Part shown: in pieces, positions 15,556 to 24,054 of the stretch
Position numbering within the stretch: position 1 is the first letter of the stretch
How the letters are laid out: each line of letters starts with the position of its first letter
Origin: a bacterium UBA2219
GTDB taxonomy: Bacteria; Desulfobacterota; Deferrimicrobia; Deferrimicrobiales; Deferrimicrobiaceae
NCBI GenBank assembly: GCA_002327765.1
Contig: DCUH01000072.1
Location: 1 to 40,838 of the forward strand
Length of the DNA stretch: 40,838 nt
Direction of reading: 5' to 3'
Translations under genes and position numbers: made by a program
The notes under the pieces: generated by a model
The model's input: only the letters and a program-made list of their open reading frames with translations
What the model was told of the DNA's origin: nothing
The model's database searches: none

Positions 15556-17178
15556 TCAGCCGCCGGAGGCGATCTGCCGGAAGAAGTCGTTCCCCTTGTC
15601 GTCCACCAGGATGAACGCCGGGAAGTCGACGACCTCGATCTTCCAGATCGCCTCCATCCCCAGCTCGGGGTACTCGAGCAGCTCGAGCTTCCGGATGTGC
15701 TCGTGGGCCAGCAGCGCCGCGGGGCCGCCGATCGAGCCGAGGTAGAACCCGCCGTGCTTTTTGCAGGCGTCGGTTACCGCCTGCGTGCGGTTCCCCTTGG
15801 CGATCATGACGAGCGACGCGCCGTGCGACTGGAACAGGTCGACGTACGGGTCCATGCGTGCCGCGGTGGTGGGCCCGAAGGAGCCCGACGGGAGCCCGGG
15901 GGGGACCTTCGCCGGCCCGGCGTAGATGACCGGGTGGTCCTTCAGGTACTGCGGAAGCCCCTCGCCTCGGTCGAGCCTCATTTTAAGCCGCGCGTGGGCG
16001 ATGTCCCTCGCCACGACGATCGTGCCGGTGAGGGCGAGCTGCGTGGTCACCGGGTATTGCGTGAGCTGCGCGAGGATCTCCTTCATCGGCAGGTCCAGGT
16101 CGACCTTGACGACGCCGTGCTCGTGCTTCCCCCGGTACTTTTCCGGGATGAGCCGCCCCGGGTCGCGGTCGAGCTCCTCGAGCCAGATCCCCTCCCGGTC
16201 GATCCGCGCCTTCACGTTGCGGTCCGCCGCGCAGGAGACCCCCAGCCCCATGGGGCAGGAGGCGCCGTGCCGCGGCAGGCGGACGACACGGACGTCGAGC
16301 GCGAAATGCTTCCCGCCGAACTGGGCGCCGAAGCCGATCCGGCGCGACGCCTCCTGCAGTCTCGCCTCCATATCGAGGTCGCGGAACGCCCGCCCGCCGG
16401 GATTCCCTTTCGTCGGCAGGCCGTCGAGGTACCCGGCGGTCGCCAGCTTCAGCGTCTTCATGACGGATTCCGCGGAGGTCCCGCCGACGACGGCCGCCAG
16501 GTGGTACGGCGGGCAGGCGGCGGTCCCCAGCGTCTTCATCTTCTCGACGAGGAACGTTTCGAGCGAAGCAGGGTTGAGCAGCGCTTTCGTCTCCTGGTAG
16601 AGGTACATCTTGTTCGCCGAGCCGCCCCCCTTGGCGACGAAGAGGAAGGAGTACTCCATCCCCTGCGTCGCGTAGATGTCGATCTGCGCGGGGAGGTTGC
16701 AGCCCGTGTTGACCTCCTCGTACATGTCGAGCGGCGCGTTCTGCGAGTAGCGCAGGTTCTCTTCCGTGTAGGCCGCGTGCACCCCCCTCGAGAGGTGCTC
16801 CTCGTCGCGGGCGCCGGTCCAGACCTGCTGCCCCTTCTTCCCGAGGATCGTCGCGGTCCCCGTGTCCTGGCAGAACGGGAGGACGAAGTTCGCGGAAACT
16901 TCCGCGTTGCGCAGCATCGCAAGGGCGACCCCCCTGTCGTTGGGGGACGCCTCGGGGTCGGACAGGATCGCCGCCATCTTTTCGTTGTGGGAGGGGCGCA
17001 GCAGGAAGGAGACGTCGCGGAACGCCTGCCGGGCGAGGAACGCGAGCCCTTCCGGGTCCACCTTCAGGACCTCCTTCCCCTCGAACATCCCGAGGGATAC
17101 GAACTCCTTGGTGAGCAGGCGAAACCGGGTGGTGTCCCTTTTCAGCGGAAACGGCTCCTGATAGAAGAAATCCGACAT
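15556..17178 (-). CDS. fumA: Fumarate hydratase, class I (iron-sulfur)
   Basis: A 540-residue single-chain class I fumarase, very close to E. coli FumA/FumB over its whole length. The three [4Fe-4S] ligands C103, C222 and C316 match FumA C105, C224 and C318 with a constant offset. It interconverts fumarate and malate in the TCA cycle, and the cluster makes it oxygen-sensitive. The ATG at 17178 (MSDFFYQEPFPLK) is chosen because AAAGGAG sits 7 nt upstream and the N-terminus matches FumA. The ATG at 17196 would lie before that site and within a palindrome. The gene is monocistronic. Confidence 0.96.
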   Translation of the reverse strand: MSDFFYQEPFPLKRDTTRFRLLTKEFVSLGMFEGKEVLKVDPEGLAFLARQAFRDVSFLLRPSHNEKMAAILSDPEASPNDRGVALAMLRNAEVSANFVLPFCQDTGTATILGKKGQQVWTGARDEEHLSRGVHAAYTEENLRYSQNAPLDMYEEVNTGCNLPAQIDIYATQGMEYSFLFVAKGGGSANKMYLYQETKALLNPASLETFLVEKMKTLGTAACPPYHLAAVVGGTSAESVMKTLKLATAGYLDGLPTKGNPGGRAFRDLDMEARLQEASRRIGFGAQFGGKHFALDVRVVRLPRHGASCPMGLGVSCAADRNVKARIDREGIWLEELDRDPGRLIPEKYRGKHEHGVVKVDLDLPMKEILAQLTQYPVTTQLALTGTIVVARDIAHARLKMRLDRGEGLPQYLKDHPVIYAGPAKVPPGLPSGSFGPTTAARMDPYVDLFQSHGASLVMIAKGNRTQAVTDACKKHGGFYLGSIGGPAALLAHEHIRKLELLEYPELGMEAIWKIEVVDFPAFILVDDKGNDFFRQIASGG

Positions 17179-17193
17179 GAATCCGCTCCTTTG

Positions 17194-17208
17194 CATGATG
17201 GCATCATG
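17194..17208. promoter_or_regulatory. Perfect 7-1-7 palindrome just upstream of the fumarase ribosome site
   Basis: CATGATG-G-CATCATG is an exact inverted repeat directly abutting the ribosome site (17186-17192) of the fumarase gene. It could be an operator for a dimeric regulator or an mRNA hairpin influencing initiation. No known regulator motif was recognised with certainty. Confidence 0.45.
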
Positions 17209-17285
17209 TGGTGATTTCAGGAGGGAAGATAGACCCGAGGCGGGGAAACGTCAAGGGCGGGGGGAGGGGATCCCGGGCCCCGTGG

Positions 17286-17291
17286 TATAAT
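17286..17291 (+). promoter_or_regulatory. Consensus -10 box upstream of the GIY-YIG/lipoprotein operon
   Basis: An exact TATAAT stands out in very GC-rich surroundings, 25 bp before the GIY-YIG start. No recognisable -35 is found 16-18 bp upstream, so an activator or an alternative sigma factor may be involved. Confidence 0.5.
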
Positions 17292-17315
17292 TTCCGCGCG
17301 GAGGCGACGGGAAGG

Positions 17316-17645
17316 ATGCGTGAAGTGGCCGGGGAAGGGACTTGGTGGGTCTACATGATCGCCTGCCGCGGGGGGAGGATCTACACCGGCACGGCGATCG
17401 ACCCCGAGGCGAGGTTCCGGGCGCACAGGGACGGGAAGGGGGCCGCGTTCACGCGGGCCAACCCGCCGGAGGCCCTTCTTCGCCGCGTGCCGTTCGGGAG
17501 CCGCGGCGACGCCTGCCGGGCGGAGGCCGCGCTGAAGAAACTCTCCCGGGAGGAAAAGCTCTCCTGGACGCGCGGAGAGATGAAGATTCCCCCGTTCCCG
17601 GTCGTCGAAGGGAAAGAATGCGGCCGCCGGGTAAAGAAGGGATGA
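17316..17645 (+). CDS. GIY-YIG nuclease-superfamily protein (YhbQ/UPF0213-like)
   Basis: A 109-residue protein with the GIY-YIG fold signature: WWVYMIACRGGRIYTG at 10-25 (VYM and IYTG are the two strands), the conserved Arg in DPEARFRAHRDG, and a C-terminal EAALKKLSREEK helix with the usual Glu. Stand-alone proteins of this family act on nucleic acid, but their cellular role is poorly known. The ATG at 17316 follows GGGAAGG and removes a poorly conserved 36-residue upstream extension. Its stop overlaps the next lipoprotein start by 4 bp, an odd partnership that suggests transcriptional convenience only. Confidence 0.85.
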   Translation: MREVAGEGTWWVYMIACRGGRIYTGTAIDPEARFRAHRDGKGAAFTRANPPEALLRRVPFGSRGDACRAEAALKKLSREEKLSWTRGEMKIPPFPVVEGKECGRRVKKG

Positions 17646-18301
17646 CTCGGGCGGCGGCGGGCGCCGCGAAGAGGGTGCGGGCGTCGGCCGCGGTCGCGGT
17701 CTTGCTCGCCCTCCTGTCCGCCCTCGGATGCGCGGGGGGCAAGGACGTGCGCCCCGACCCGAAGCCGGCGCTGTTCGAAGGGCCGAAGGTCGCGGTCGCC
17801 CCGATGGAGAACCTCACCAACGACCTGTCGGCGTCCGACATCATCCGCGACGCCTTCGCGCAGGGGGTGGCCGAGCGCGGCTACGGCGTCCTGCCGCTGC
17901 TCGACAGCGACCGGATGCTGCGGGAGACGGTGGGGATCAGCTACGGCGGGCAGCTCCCGACGACCACCCCCGGGGAAGTGTGCAAGGCGCTCGGGGTGGA
18001 GGGGGTCTTCTACGGCGAGGTGCAGGAGTTCGGGAAGACGACCACCGGCTTCTACAACAGCGCGACCGTCGAGGCCTCCTTCAGGCTGTACGGCAGGGAC
18101 GGGACGCTCCTGTGGGAGGGGAAGGACCGGCAGGTCACCCGGGACGTCGTGCGCGGGGGGGGCAACAGCCTGGGCGCCGAGCTCCTCGTGCGCGGGCTGG
18201 GCAACATCCTGCTCAACCCGCTGACCCCGATCGCGAAGCGCGTCGGTGGGAACATCGCGAGGCAGGTCCCGGGGGGGCTGTTCGAAAAGGGCTCGAGATG
18301 A
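17642..18301 (+). CDS. GNA1162/DUF799-like outer-membrane lipoprotein
   Basis: A 219-residue lipoprotein: signal sequence with lipobox LSALGC, lipidated C30. The mature domain begins VAVAPMENLTNDLSASDIIRDAFAQGVAERGYGVLP and includes LGVEGVFYGEVQEFGKTTTGFYNSATV and ARLYGRDGTLLWEG-type strands (here FRLYGRDGTLLWEG). This matches the GNA1162 family, which has a fold related to TolB-N/CsgG-type domains. In Neisseria the gene GNA1162 sits beside a CsgG-like gene, as here. Its exact job is unknown; an envelope assembly role is inferred from the operon. Confidence 0.75.
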   Translation: MTRAAAGAAKRVRASAAVAVLLALLSALGCAGGKDVRPDPKPALFEGPKVAVAPMENLTNDLSASDIIRDAFAQGVAERGYGVLPLLDSDRMLRETVGISYGGQLPTTTPGEVCKALGVEGVFYGEVQEFGKTTTGFYNSATVEASFRLYGRDGTLLWEGKDRQVTRDVVRGGGNSLGAELLVRGLGNILLNPLTPIAKRVGGNIARQVPGGLFEKGSR

Positions 18302-18330
18302 GACATCTTTTGCAGGAAGGGAGCGAATCG

Positions 18331-19293
18331 ATGAGAAGGAAGCTGATGTTCGCGGGGATCCTGTTCGCGCTCGCCGCGGTCGCCGGCTGCGCCACGACGC
18401 CGCCGGTGACGGGCCCGTCCACCCGGGAATCGGCGCCCGCCGCGGAGATGCGGAACGTGAAGGGGCAGCCCTCGTCGCCTGTCATGTCGCAGGGGCCGAA
18501 GCTGCGCGTCGCCGTCGTCCGGTTCAAGGACAAGAGCGCCTACGGCAAGGGGCGCCTCGGCGGGGCCGCCCAGGACATCCTCACCACCGAGCTGGCGCGT
18601 GCCGACAAGTTCATCATGATCACCCGGCAGGACCTCGACCTGCTGCAGGACGAGCAGGACCTGGCCAAGAGCGGGATGGTCAAGGCGGGGACGGGGGCGA
18701 AATCCGGCGAGGTGATGGGGGTCAACGCGATCGTGACCGGCGTCGTCTCGCAGTTCGGCGTGAAGCAGAAGTCGGCCACCTACCTGGTGGGCGCCAGCAA
18801 GACGCAGACCGCGGAAGCGACCGTCGACGTCCGCGTGATCGACGCCAACACGGGGCAGATCATATTCGCGGAGAGCGGCACCGGCGTCCACGAGTCGTCC
18901 TCCACCCAGGTGCTGGGGATCGGCGGAAAGACCGGGTACGACGAGACGATGGAGGGCAAGGCGTTCCGCGCGGCCGTCTCCAAGTTCATCGACAACCTCA
19001 TCCAGAGGATGGCGATGATCGAGTGGGCCGGCAAGGTCGCGGCGGTGGACGGCCGGGAGGTCACGGTGAACGCCGGGAAGAAGACAGGCCTCGTGGCGGG
19101 CGACCGGCTCGCGGTGTACGGCGAGGGGCGCGAAGTGATCGACCCCGACACGAAGATGCCGCTGGGCCGCAGGCCGGGCCCGAAGAAGGGCGAGATCGAG
19201 GTCGTCGATTTCTTCGGCGAGGACGCCTCGATCGGCAAGGTCCTGAGCGGGGGCGGGTTCGCCGTCAACGACATCGTCCGGCTGGCGAGATAG
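18331..19293 (+). CDS. CsgG-family lipoprotein with a C-terminal FlgT-C-like domain
   Basis: A 320-residue lipoprotein with lipobox AVAGC, lipidated C20. Residues about 60-235 form a CsgG domain (LRVAVVRFKDKSAYGKG; AQDILTTELARADKFIMITRQDLD; VTGVVSQFGVKQKS; TAEATVDVRVIDANTGQIIFAESG). CsgG of E. coli forms the curli secretion pore. The last 90 residues (GKVAAVDGREVTVNAGKKTGLVAGDRLAVYG onward) resemble the beta-rich FlgT C-terminal domain and are not part of curli CsgG. The start at 18331 is chosen because GGAAGGGAG lies 7 nt upstream; an ATG at 18298 overlaps the previous stop but lacks a signal anchor at the right place. No curli subunit genes are nearby. Confidence 0.88.
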   Translation: MRRKLMFAGILFALAAVAGCATTPPVTGPSTRESAPAAEMRNVKGQPSSPVMSQGPKLRVAVVRFKDKSAYGKGRLGGAAQDILTTELARADKFIMITRQDLDLLQDEQDLAKSGMVKAGTGAKSGEVMGVNAIVTGVVSQFGVKQKSATYLVGASKTQTAEATVDVRVIDANTGQIIFAESGTGVHESSSTQVLGIGGKTGYDETMEGKAFRAAVSKFIDNLIQRMAMIEWAGKVAAVDGREVTVNAGKKTGLVAGDRLAVYGEGREVIDPDTKMPLGRRPGPKKGEIEVVDFFGEDASIGKVLSGGGFAVNDIVRLAR

Positions 19294-19303
19294 GGAGGGC
19301 GAC

Positions 19304-19648
19304 ATGAAGACGAAACGGACCGGTTACGCCGCCTTGTTCCTCGCGCTGTCCGCGGCGCTGCTCCTGGCCTTCGCGGCCCTCCCGGGCTGCTACCCCAAGA
19401 GCCAGGTCTACAGCGTGGGGAACGTGGGCGGGCTGATCTTCAACGTGAACCCCCCCGAGGCGGAAGTGCTCCTCGACGGGGTGGTGCAGGGGAAGGCCTC
19501 CGACTTCACCCAGGAGCGGTACCTGAAGGTCTCCGCGGGGGTCCACCGGGTGGAGCTGCGCAGCGAGGGGTACGAGACCTATTCCCGGGAGGTCAACATC
19601 GGGACCTCGCTGGAGCGGATCGAGGCGGCGCTGATCCGGAAGAACTAG
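19304..19648 (+). CDS. Small PEGA-domain lipoprotein
   Basis: A 114-residue protein with a signal sequence and lipobox LPGC (C29). The mature part is one PEGA domain: GLIFNVNPPEAEVLLDGVVQGKASDF, then KVSAGVHRVELRSEGYETYSREVNI. PEGA domains are surface beta modules of about 70 residues. It is the third lipoprotein in a row, 10 bp after the CsgG-like gene, so the three may form one envelope complex. No function beyond surface attachment can be deduced. Confidence 0.88.
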   Translation: MKTKRTGYAALFLALSAALLLAFAALPGCYPKSQVYSVGNVGGLIFNVNPPEAEVLLDGVVQGKASDFTQERYLKVSAGVHRVELRSEGYETYSREVNIGTSLERIEAALIRKN

Positions 19649-19666
19649 GCATCCCGCGCGCTTCCC

Positions 19667-19697
19667 GCGCCCCGGGGGCGTCGCGTCCCCGGGGCGC
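19667..19697. terminator. Hairpin terminator between the PEGA lipoprotein and rarA
   Basis: A perfect 11-bp GC-rich stem (19667-19677 with 19687-19697) and 9-nt loop, followed on the plus strand by TACTTTTCC. It starts 18 bp after the lipoprotein stop and reaches the first base of the rarA stop on the other strand. It should end plus-strand transcripts and may also work on rarA. Confidence 0.7.
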
Positions 19698-20995
19698 TAC
19701 TTTTCCTGTTTCCGGCCCCACCAGTTCCTGAGCCGCTCGGCGATCACCTTCTCGTGCCCCGCCTCGGACGGCCGGTAGTAGGCCCGGCGCCCGAGCTCCT
19801 CGGGGAAGTAGTTCTCCTGCACGAACCCGTCGGCGAAGTCGTGGGGATACTTGTACTCCTTCCCGTACCCCAGCTCCTTCATCAGGCGGGTGGGGGCGTT
19901 CCGCAGCTGCAGCGGCACCGGGAGCGTCCCCCCGGCCTCCGCGTCCTTCATCGCCCGCTGCCACGCGACGTAGGTCCGGTTGCTCTTCGGAGCGGTGGCG
20001 AGGTAGACGGCCGCCTGCGCCAGCGCCAGCTCCCCTTCCGGGCTCCCGAGCGTCCGGTACGCCTCCGCCGCCGCCAGGGCGACCTGCAGCGCGCCCGGGG
20101 CGGCGTTCCCCACGTCCTCCGAGGCGAAGCGGATCATCCGCCGGGCGATGTAGATCGGGTCCTCCCCGGCAGAGAGCATCCGGGCGAGCCAGTAGAGCGC
20201 GGCGTCGGGGTCGGAGCCCCGCAGGGACTTGTGGAGCGCGGAGATCAGGTTGTAATGCTCCTCGCCGTCCTTGTCGTACATCAGCCCCTTCTTGCGCAGC
20301 GCCACCTGGGCCGTCTCCGCGTCGACCGACGCCAGCTTCTTGTGCAGGGCGATCGATACGGCGGCCTCGAGGGCGTTCAGCGCCACCCGGGCGTCGCCGT
20401 CCGCCACGGCGACGATGTGCCGCAGCGCCTCCGGGGAAAGGAACGACTCCGGCTGCCCCATCCCCCGTTCCGGGTCTGCGAGCGCGCGCAGGACGATCCG
20501 CTCGATGTGGGGGGGGAGCAGCGGCGAAAGGACGAGCACCCGGCAGCGCGACAGCAGCGCGTTGCGGATCTCGAAGGACGGGTTCTCCGTGGTGGTGCCG
20601 AACAGCGTGACGGTGCCGTCCTCGACGAAGGGGAGCAGCGCGTCCTGCTGCGCCTTGTTGAACCGGTGGATCTCGTCGATGAAGAGGATGGCGGGGCGCA
20701 AGTCCTCCGACTCCCCGCGGGCCCGCGATTTCTTGAGCTCCGCGAGCGCCTCCCGGATCTCCTTCACCCCCGACAGGACGGCGGAGTACGGGAGGAAGAC
20801 GGCGTCCGTCTCCCGGGCGAGGATGCGGGCGAGCGTCGTCTTGCCGGACCCGGGCGGTCCCCAGAAGATGAGGGAGGGGAGGGGGCGCGCGGAAAGGACG
20901 GAGGAGAGGAACTTCCCTTCCCCGAGAAGCTCCTCCTGGCCGACGAAGTCGGAGAGGGCGGCGGGGCGCATGCGGTCGGCGAGAGGGGCGCGCAT
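19697..20995 (-). CDS. rarA: Replication-associated recombination protein A (AAA+ ATPase)
   Basis: A 432-residue MgsA/RarA/WRNIP1-family clamp-loader-like ATPase that acts at stalled forks. Walker A is GPPGSGKT (46-53), Walker B is FIDEIHRFN (DEIH 107-110), sensor 1 is FGTTTENPSFE, and the arginine finger is likely R150. The C-terminal half has the tetramerisation region (DPDAALYWLARMLSAGEDPIYIARRMIRFASEDVG). Length matches the family (about 440). An A/G-rich AGGAAAAGGA site precedes the ATG. It is divergent from nadK with only 41 bp between. Confidence 0.96.
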   Translation of the reverse strand: MRAPLADRMRPAALSDFVGQEELLGEGKFLSSVLSARPLPSLIFWGPPGSGKTTLARILARETDAVFLPYSAVLSGVKEIREALAELKKSRARGESEDLRPAILFIDEIHRFNKAQQDALLPFVEDGTVTLFGTTTENPSFEIRNALLSRCRVLVLSPLLPPHIERIVLRALADPERGMGQPESFLSPEALRHIVAVADGDARVALNALEAAVSIALHKKLASVDAETAQVALRKKGLMYDKDGEEHYNLISALHKSLRGSDPDAALYWLARMLSAGEDPIYIARRMIRFASEDVGNAAPGALQVALAAAEAYRTLGSPEGELALAQAAVYLATAPKSNRTYVAWQRAMKDAEAGGTLPVPLQLRNAPTRLMKELGYGKEYKYPHDFADGFVQENYFPEELGRRAYYRPSEAGHEKVIAERLRNWWGRKQEK

Positions 20996-21036
20996 TATTT
21001 TTCCTTTTCCTTTCGGATATATTATCCTGAACGATC
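20996..21036. promoter_or_regulatory. Compact divergent promoter between rarA and nadK
   Basis: The 41-bp gap is markedly AT-rich and contains a perfect inverted repeat GGATA-TAT-TATCC (21015-21027). The TATATT/TATCC core could give -10 boxes on both strands. The nadK leader is short, with no strong ribosome site. Confidence 0.45.
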
Positions 21037-21891
21037 ATGAAGTGTATCGGAATCATCGCCAAGCACACCGACCCGCGGGCCGAATCGATCGTTTCCGAAC
21101 TCGCGAAGTGGTTGGGGGAGCGGGGGAGGGAGGTCGCCTTCGATCGGGAGACGGCCGCACTGCTCGGCCGGTCCGACGGCGTGGTCCGCTCGAAGCTGCC
21201 CGAGTATTCCGATTTCCTCGTCGTGATCGGGGGGGACGGCACGCTGCTGTCCGCCGCGCGCGTGGTGGGCGGCACGGGGAAGCCGATCCTCGGCGTGAAC
21301 CTGGGAGGGCTCGGGTTCATGACGGCGGTCACCCTCGACGAGCTCTACCCGGTGCTCGAGCGCATCCTCCGCGGAGAGGCCGAATACGACGAGCGGATGA
21401 TGCTCTGCGTCCACGTCCACCGGCTGGGGGAGCGGGTCGCCGACTACACGGTCCTGAACGACGCGGTGATCAACAAAGGCGCGCTGGCGAAGATCGTCGA
21501 CATCCGGGTCACCGTCGAGCAGGAGTACCTGGCTACCTACAAGTCGGACGGACTCATCATCTCGTCTCCCACCGGGTCCACGGGATACTCCCTCTCCGCC
21601 CAGGGGCCGATCGTCTACCCGACGCTGCACACGCTCCTCATCACCCCGATCTGCCCTCACATGCTGACGCTGCGCCCCCTGCTCGTCCCCGACGACATGA
21701 CCGTCCGGGCCGAGCTGATCTCGAAGGGGACGGACGTCTTCCTCACCCTCGACGGCCAGGTGGGGTTCGGCTTGCGGGAAGGCGACGTAGTGGAGGTGCG
21801 AAAAGCCAAGTCGACTCTGCGGTTTATCCGATCCCCCTTCAAGGATTACTTCGCCGTCCTTCGGACGAAGCTGAAGTGGGGGGAGCGGTGA
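21037..21891 (+). CDS. nadK: NAD kinase
   Basis: A 284-residue ATP-dependent NAD kinase making NADP. The GGDGT motif (65-69) holds the catalytic Asp, NDAV is at 141-144, and the conserved glycine-rich region DGLIISSPTGSTGYSLSA (171-188) forms the diphosphate-binding site. The C-terminal LDGQVGFGLREGDVVEV is typical of the beta-sandwich domain. Length matches bacterial enzymes (about 290). recN begins 13 bp after its stop, the nadK-recN order common in bacteria, so the two are likely co-transcribed. Confidence 0.97.
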   Translation: MKCIGIIAKHTDPRAESIVSELAKWLGERGREVAFDRETAALLGRSDGVVRSKLPEYSDFLVVIGGDGTLLSAARVVGGTGKPILGVNLGGLGFMTAVTLDELYPVLERILRGEAEYDERMMLCVHVHRLGERVADYTVLNDAVINKGALAKIVDIRVTVEQEYLATYKSDGLIISSPTGSTGYSLSAQGPIVYPTLHTLLITPICPHMLTLRPLLVPDDMTVRAELISKGTDVFLTLDGQVGFGLREGDVVEVRKAKSTLRFIRSPFKDYFAVLRTKLKWGER

Positions 21892-21904
21892 CCGCGCTCC
21901 CGCG

Positions 21905-23584
21905 ATGCTGATCGAGCTCTCCGTCCGGAACCTCGCCGTCTTCGAAGACGTCCGCGTCGAATTCATCCAGGGGCTGAACGTGGTCACCGGCGAGACCGGC
22001 TCGGGCAAGTCGATCCTGGTGGAGGCGGTCCGTCTGGCGCTGGGGGAGAAGGCCGACCCGATGGCGGTCCGCTCCGGCGAGGCGGAGGCCGAGGTGTCCG
22101 CCCTCTTCGACCTGACCCGGCGCGCGGAGCTGCGCGACGCGTGGGAGGACGCCGGCCTGCCGTGGGAGGACGAGGTCGTCCTGCGGCGCGTGCTCCCCGC
22201 CGGCGGCCGCAGCCGCGCCTACCTCAACGGGCGCCCCGTCGCCCAGCCGGTCCTCGCGCTCCTCTCGCCCTTACTTCTGACGATGGTGGGGCAGCACAGC
22301 GTGCCGCAGCTGTTGTCCCGCTCCGCCGCGCTGTCCGCGATCGACGACTTCGCGGGCACGGGGGAGCGCGCCTCGGAGATGCGGAAGGCGTACCGGAAGG
22401 TCGCCGCCTTGCGGCGGCAGGCCGAGGAGGCGGCCGTGCGCGCGGCCGGCGCCCGCTCCCGGGCCGAGACGCTCGACTTCGAGATCGGCGAGCTGTCCGG
22501 CGCGCGCCTCGTGCCCGGCGAGGAAGAGCGGCTGGCCGCCGCGCTGCAGGCGTCGCGCAGCCAGGGAAAGGTCCTCGAGGCGCTCCGCGCGGCGGACGAC
22601 GCCCTGTCCTCCTCGGAGGGCGCCTCCCTGGCGACGATGGGATTCGCGCTGTCGCGGCTTCGGGAAGCCGCGGCGCTCGACCCGCGGCTCCGCGACGTCG
22701 CGGAGCGACTCGGATCCTTCCGCGATGAGGTGGCCGAGATCTCGCGGGAGATCGCCCGCAGGGCGGGGAAGGCGGCGGACGACCCGGAAGAGCGAGAGCG
22801 CGCCGAGGAGCGGCTGAGCCTGATCCGGCGGCTCCGGCGGAAATACGGGACGGACGTCCCGGGGCTGATCGCCCGCCTCGAGGAGCTGGAGGCGGAGAGG
22901 GAGTCGCTCGCCGGGGCGCTCGCGGAGGAGGGCCGCCTGCGCGAGGAGCTGCGCCGGGAGGAGGCCGCTGGCGTGAAGGCCGCCGGCGAGCTTTCGGCCG
23001 CGCGCCGCCGCGCCGCGGAGGCGATGGGGCCCGCCGTCGAGAAGGAGCTGTCGAAGGTGGCGCTCCCCGGGGCGCGGTTCCTGGCGGCCGTGTCCTCGCG
23101 CGAGGCGACCCCTGCGTCGCTTTCGGAGGCGGGGTTCGACGAGGCGGAGTTCCTGTTCTCCGCGAACCCGGGGCAGGAGCCGCGACCGCTGGCGTCGACT
23201 GCCTCCGGGGGCGAGCTGTCCCGGGTGATGCTCTCGCTTCGCAACGCCGCTGCGCGCGGCGGCGGGGGGCGGACGTTGGTGTTCGACGAGATCGACACCG
23301 GGATCGGCGGGCAGGTGGCGGAGCGGGTCGGGGCACGCCTGAGGAACCTGGCCGCGGCCTCGCAGGTCGTTTGCGTGACCCACCTTCCGCAGGTGGCCGC
23401 TTTCGCGGACCGGCATATCCGGGTGGAAAAGCGGCCTTCGGGCGGGACCGTGGCGACCGGGGTGAAACCGCTGTCGAAACAGGATAGGATAGAAGAATTG
23501 GCCCGCATGATCTCCGGGTCGGAGATCACGGGGCAGGCGAAGGCGCACGCGAAGGCGCTGATCGAGAGGGCCACGGGGAAGTGA
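21905..23584 (+). CDS. recN: DNA repair protein RecN
   Basis: A 559-residue SMC-like ATPase that recognises and tethers double-strand break ends. Walker A is GETGSGKS (29-36) and the signature is STASGGELSRVMLSL. Walker B with the D-loop is TLVFDEIDTGIGGQVAERV, then VTHLPQVAAFADRH. The middle 300 residues are a charged coiled coil with Arg/Glu heptads. The ATG at 21905 has only a weak ribosome site. The stop overlaps the next GTG start by 4 bp. Confidence 0.96.
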   Translation: MLIELSVRNLAVFEDVRVEFIQGLNVVTGETGSGKSILVEAVRLALGEKADPMAVRSGEAEAEVSALFDLTRRAELRDAWEDAGLPWEDEVVLRRVLPAGGRSRAYLNGRPVAQPVLALLSPLLLTMVGQHSVPQLLSRSAALSAIDDFAGTGERASEMRKAYRKVAALRRQAEEAAVRAAGARSRAETLDFEIGELSGARLVPGEEERLAAALQASRSQGKVLEALRAADDALSSSEGASLATMGFALSRLREAAALDPRLRDVAERLGSFRDEVAEISREIARRAGKAADDPEERERAEERLSLIRRLRRKYGTDVPGLIARLEELEAERESLAGALAEEGRLREELRREEAAGVKAAGELSAARRRAAEAMGPAVEKELSKVALPGARFLAAVSSREATPASLSEAGFDEAEFLFSANPGQEPRPLASTASGGELSRVMLSLRNAAARGGGGRTLVFDEIDTGIGGQVAERVGARLRNLAAASQVVCVTHLPQVAAFADRHIRVEKRPSGGTVATGVKPLSKQDRIEELARMISGSEITGQAKAHAKALIERATGK

Positions 23585-24054
23585 TCCGGAAAGCGCGGAT
23601 GTCGGACGCGAAGGCGATCCAGGCACTGATCTGGGAGTACGCCCAGAGGGGCGACATGCTCCCGCGGTCGCTGAGCTCCATATACGAGAACCTCCGGGAC
23701 TATTTCGTCTACGAGAACGAGGAAGGCGAGGTGATCGGCTCCGCGGCCATCCACATCATGTGGGAGGACCTGGCCGAGGTGCGGTCGCTCGCGGTCCGCG
23801 AGGGGCAGATGGGGCGCGGCATCGGGACGAAGCTGGTGGAGGCGTGCATCTCCGAGGCGATCGTCCTCGGGATCACGCGCGTCTTCGCGCTGACCTACCG
23901 GCCCGATTTCTTCCGCCGGCTCGGCTTCCGGGAGGTCGACAAGTCGGAGCTTCCCCACAAGATCTGGTCGGATTGCCTCAAGTGCGCCAAGTTCCCCGAT
24001 TGCGACGAGGTGGCGCTGGTGGCCGATTTCTCCGGGAGCGCGCGTGTCGGATAG
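23581..24054 (+). CDS. argA: Short GNAT N-acetyltransferase, probable N-acetylglutamate synthase
   Basis: A 157-residue single GNAT domain. The acetyl-CoA pyrophosphate loop is REGQMGRGIGTKLVEAC, and the core strand VRSLAV precedes it. The C-terminal pattern KIWSDCLKCAKFPDCDEVAL is characteristic of the short stand-alone acetylglutamate synthases of deltaproteobacteria and relatives, which make N-acetylglutamate, the first step of arginine synthesis. The start is GTG, overlapping the recN stop. No arginine genes are in the window, so the assignment rests on the motif; another acyl acceptor cannot be excluded. Confidence 0.75.
   Translation: MIRKARMSDAKAIQALIWEYAQRGDMLPRSLSSIYENLRDYFVYENEEGEVIGSAAIHIMWEDLAEVRSLAVREGQMGRGIGTKLVEACISEAIVLGITRVFALTYRPDFFRRLGFREVDKSELPHKIWSDCLKCAKFPDCDEVALVADFSGSARVG

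Noticed and set aside
17642..19293. Curli secretion operon
   Set aside because: A CsgG-like protein is present, but no csgA/B/E/F-like genes are seen, and the neighbours are GNA1162- and PEGA-type lipoproteins.
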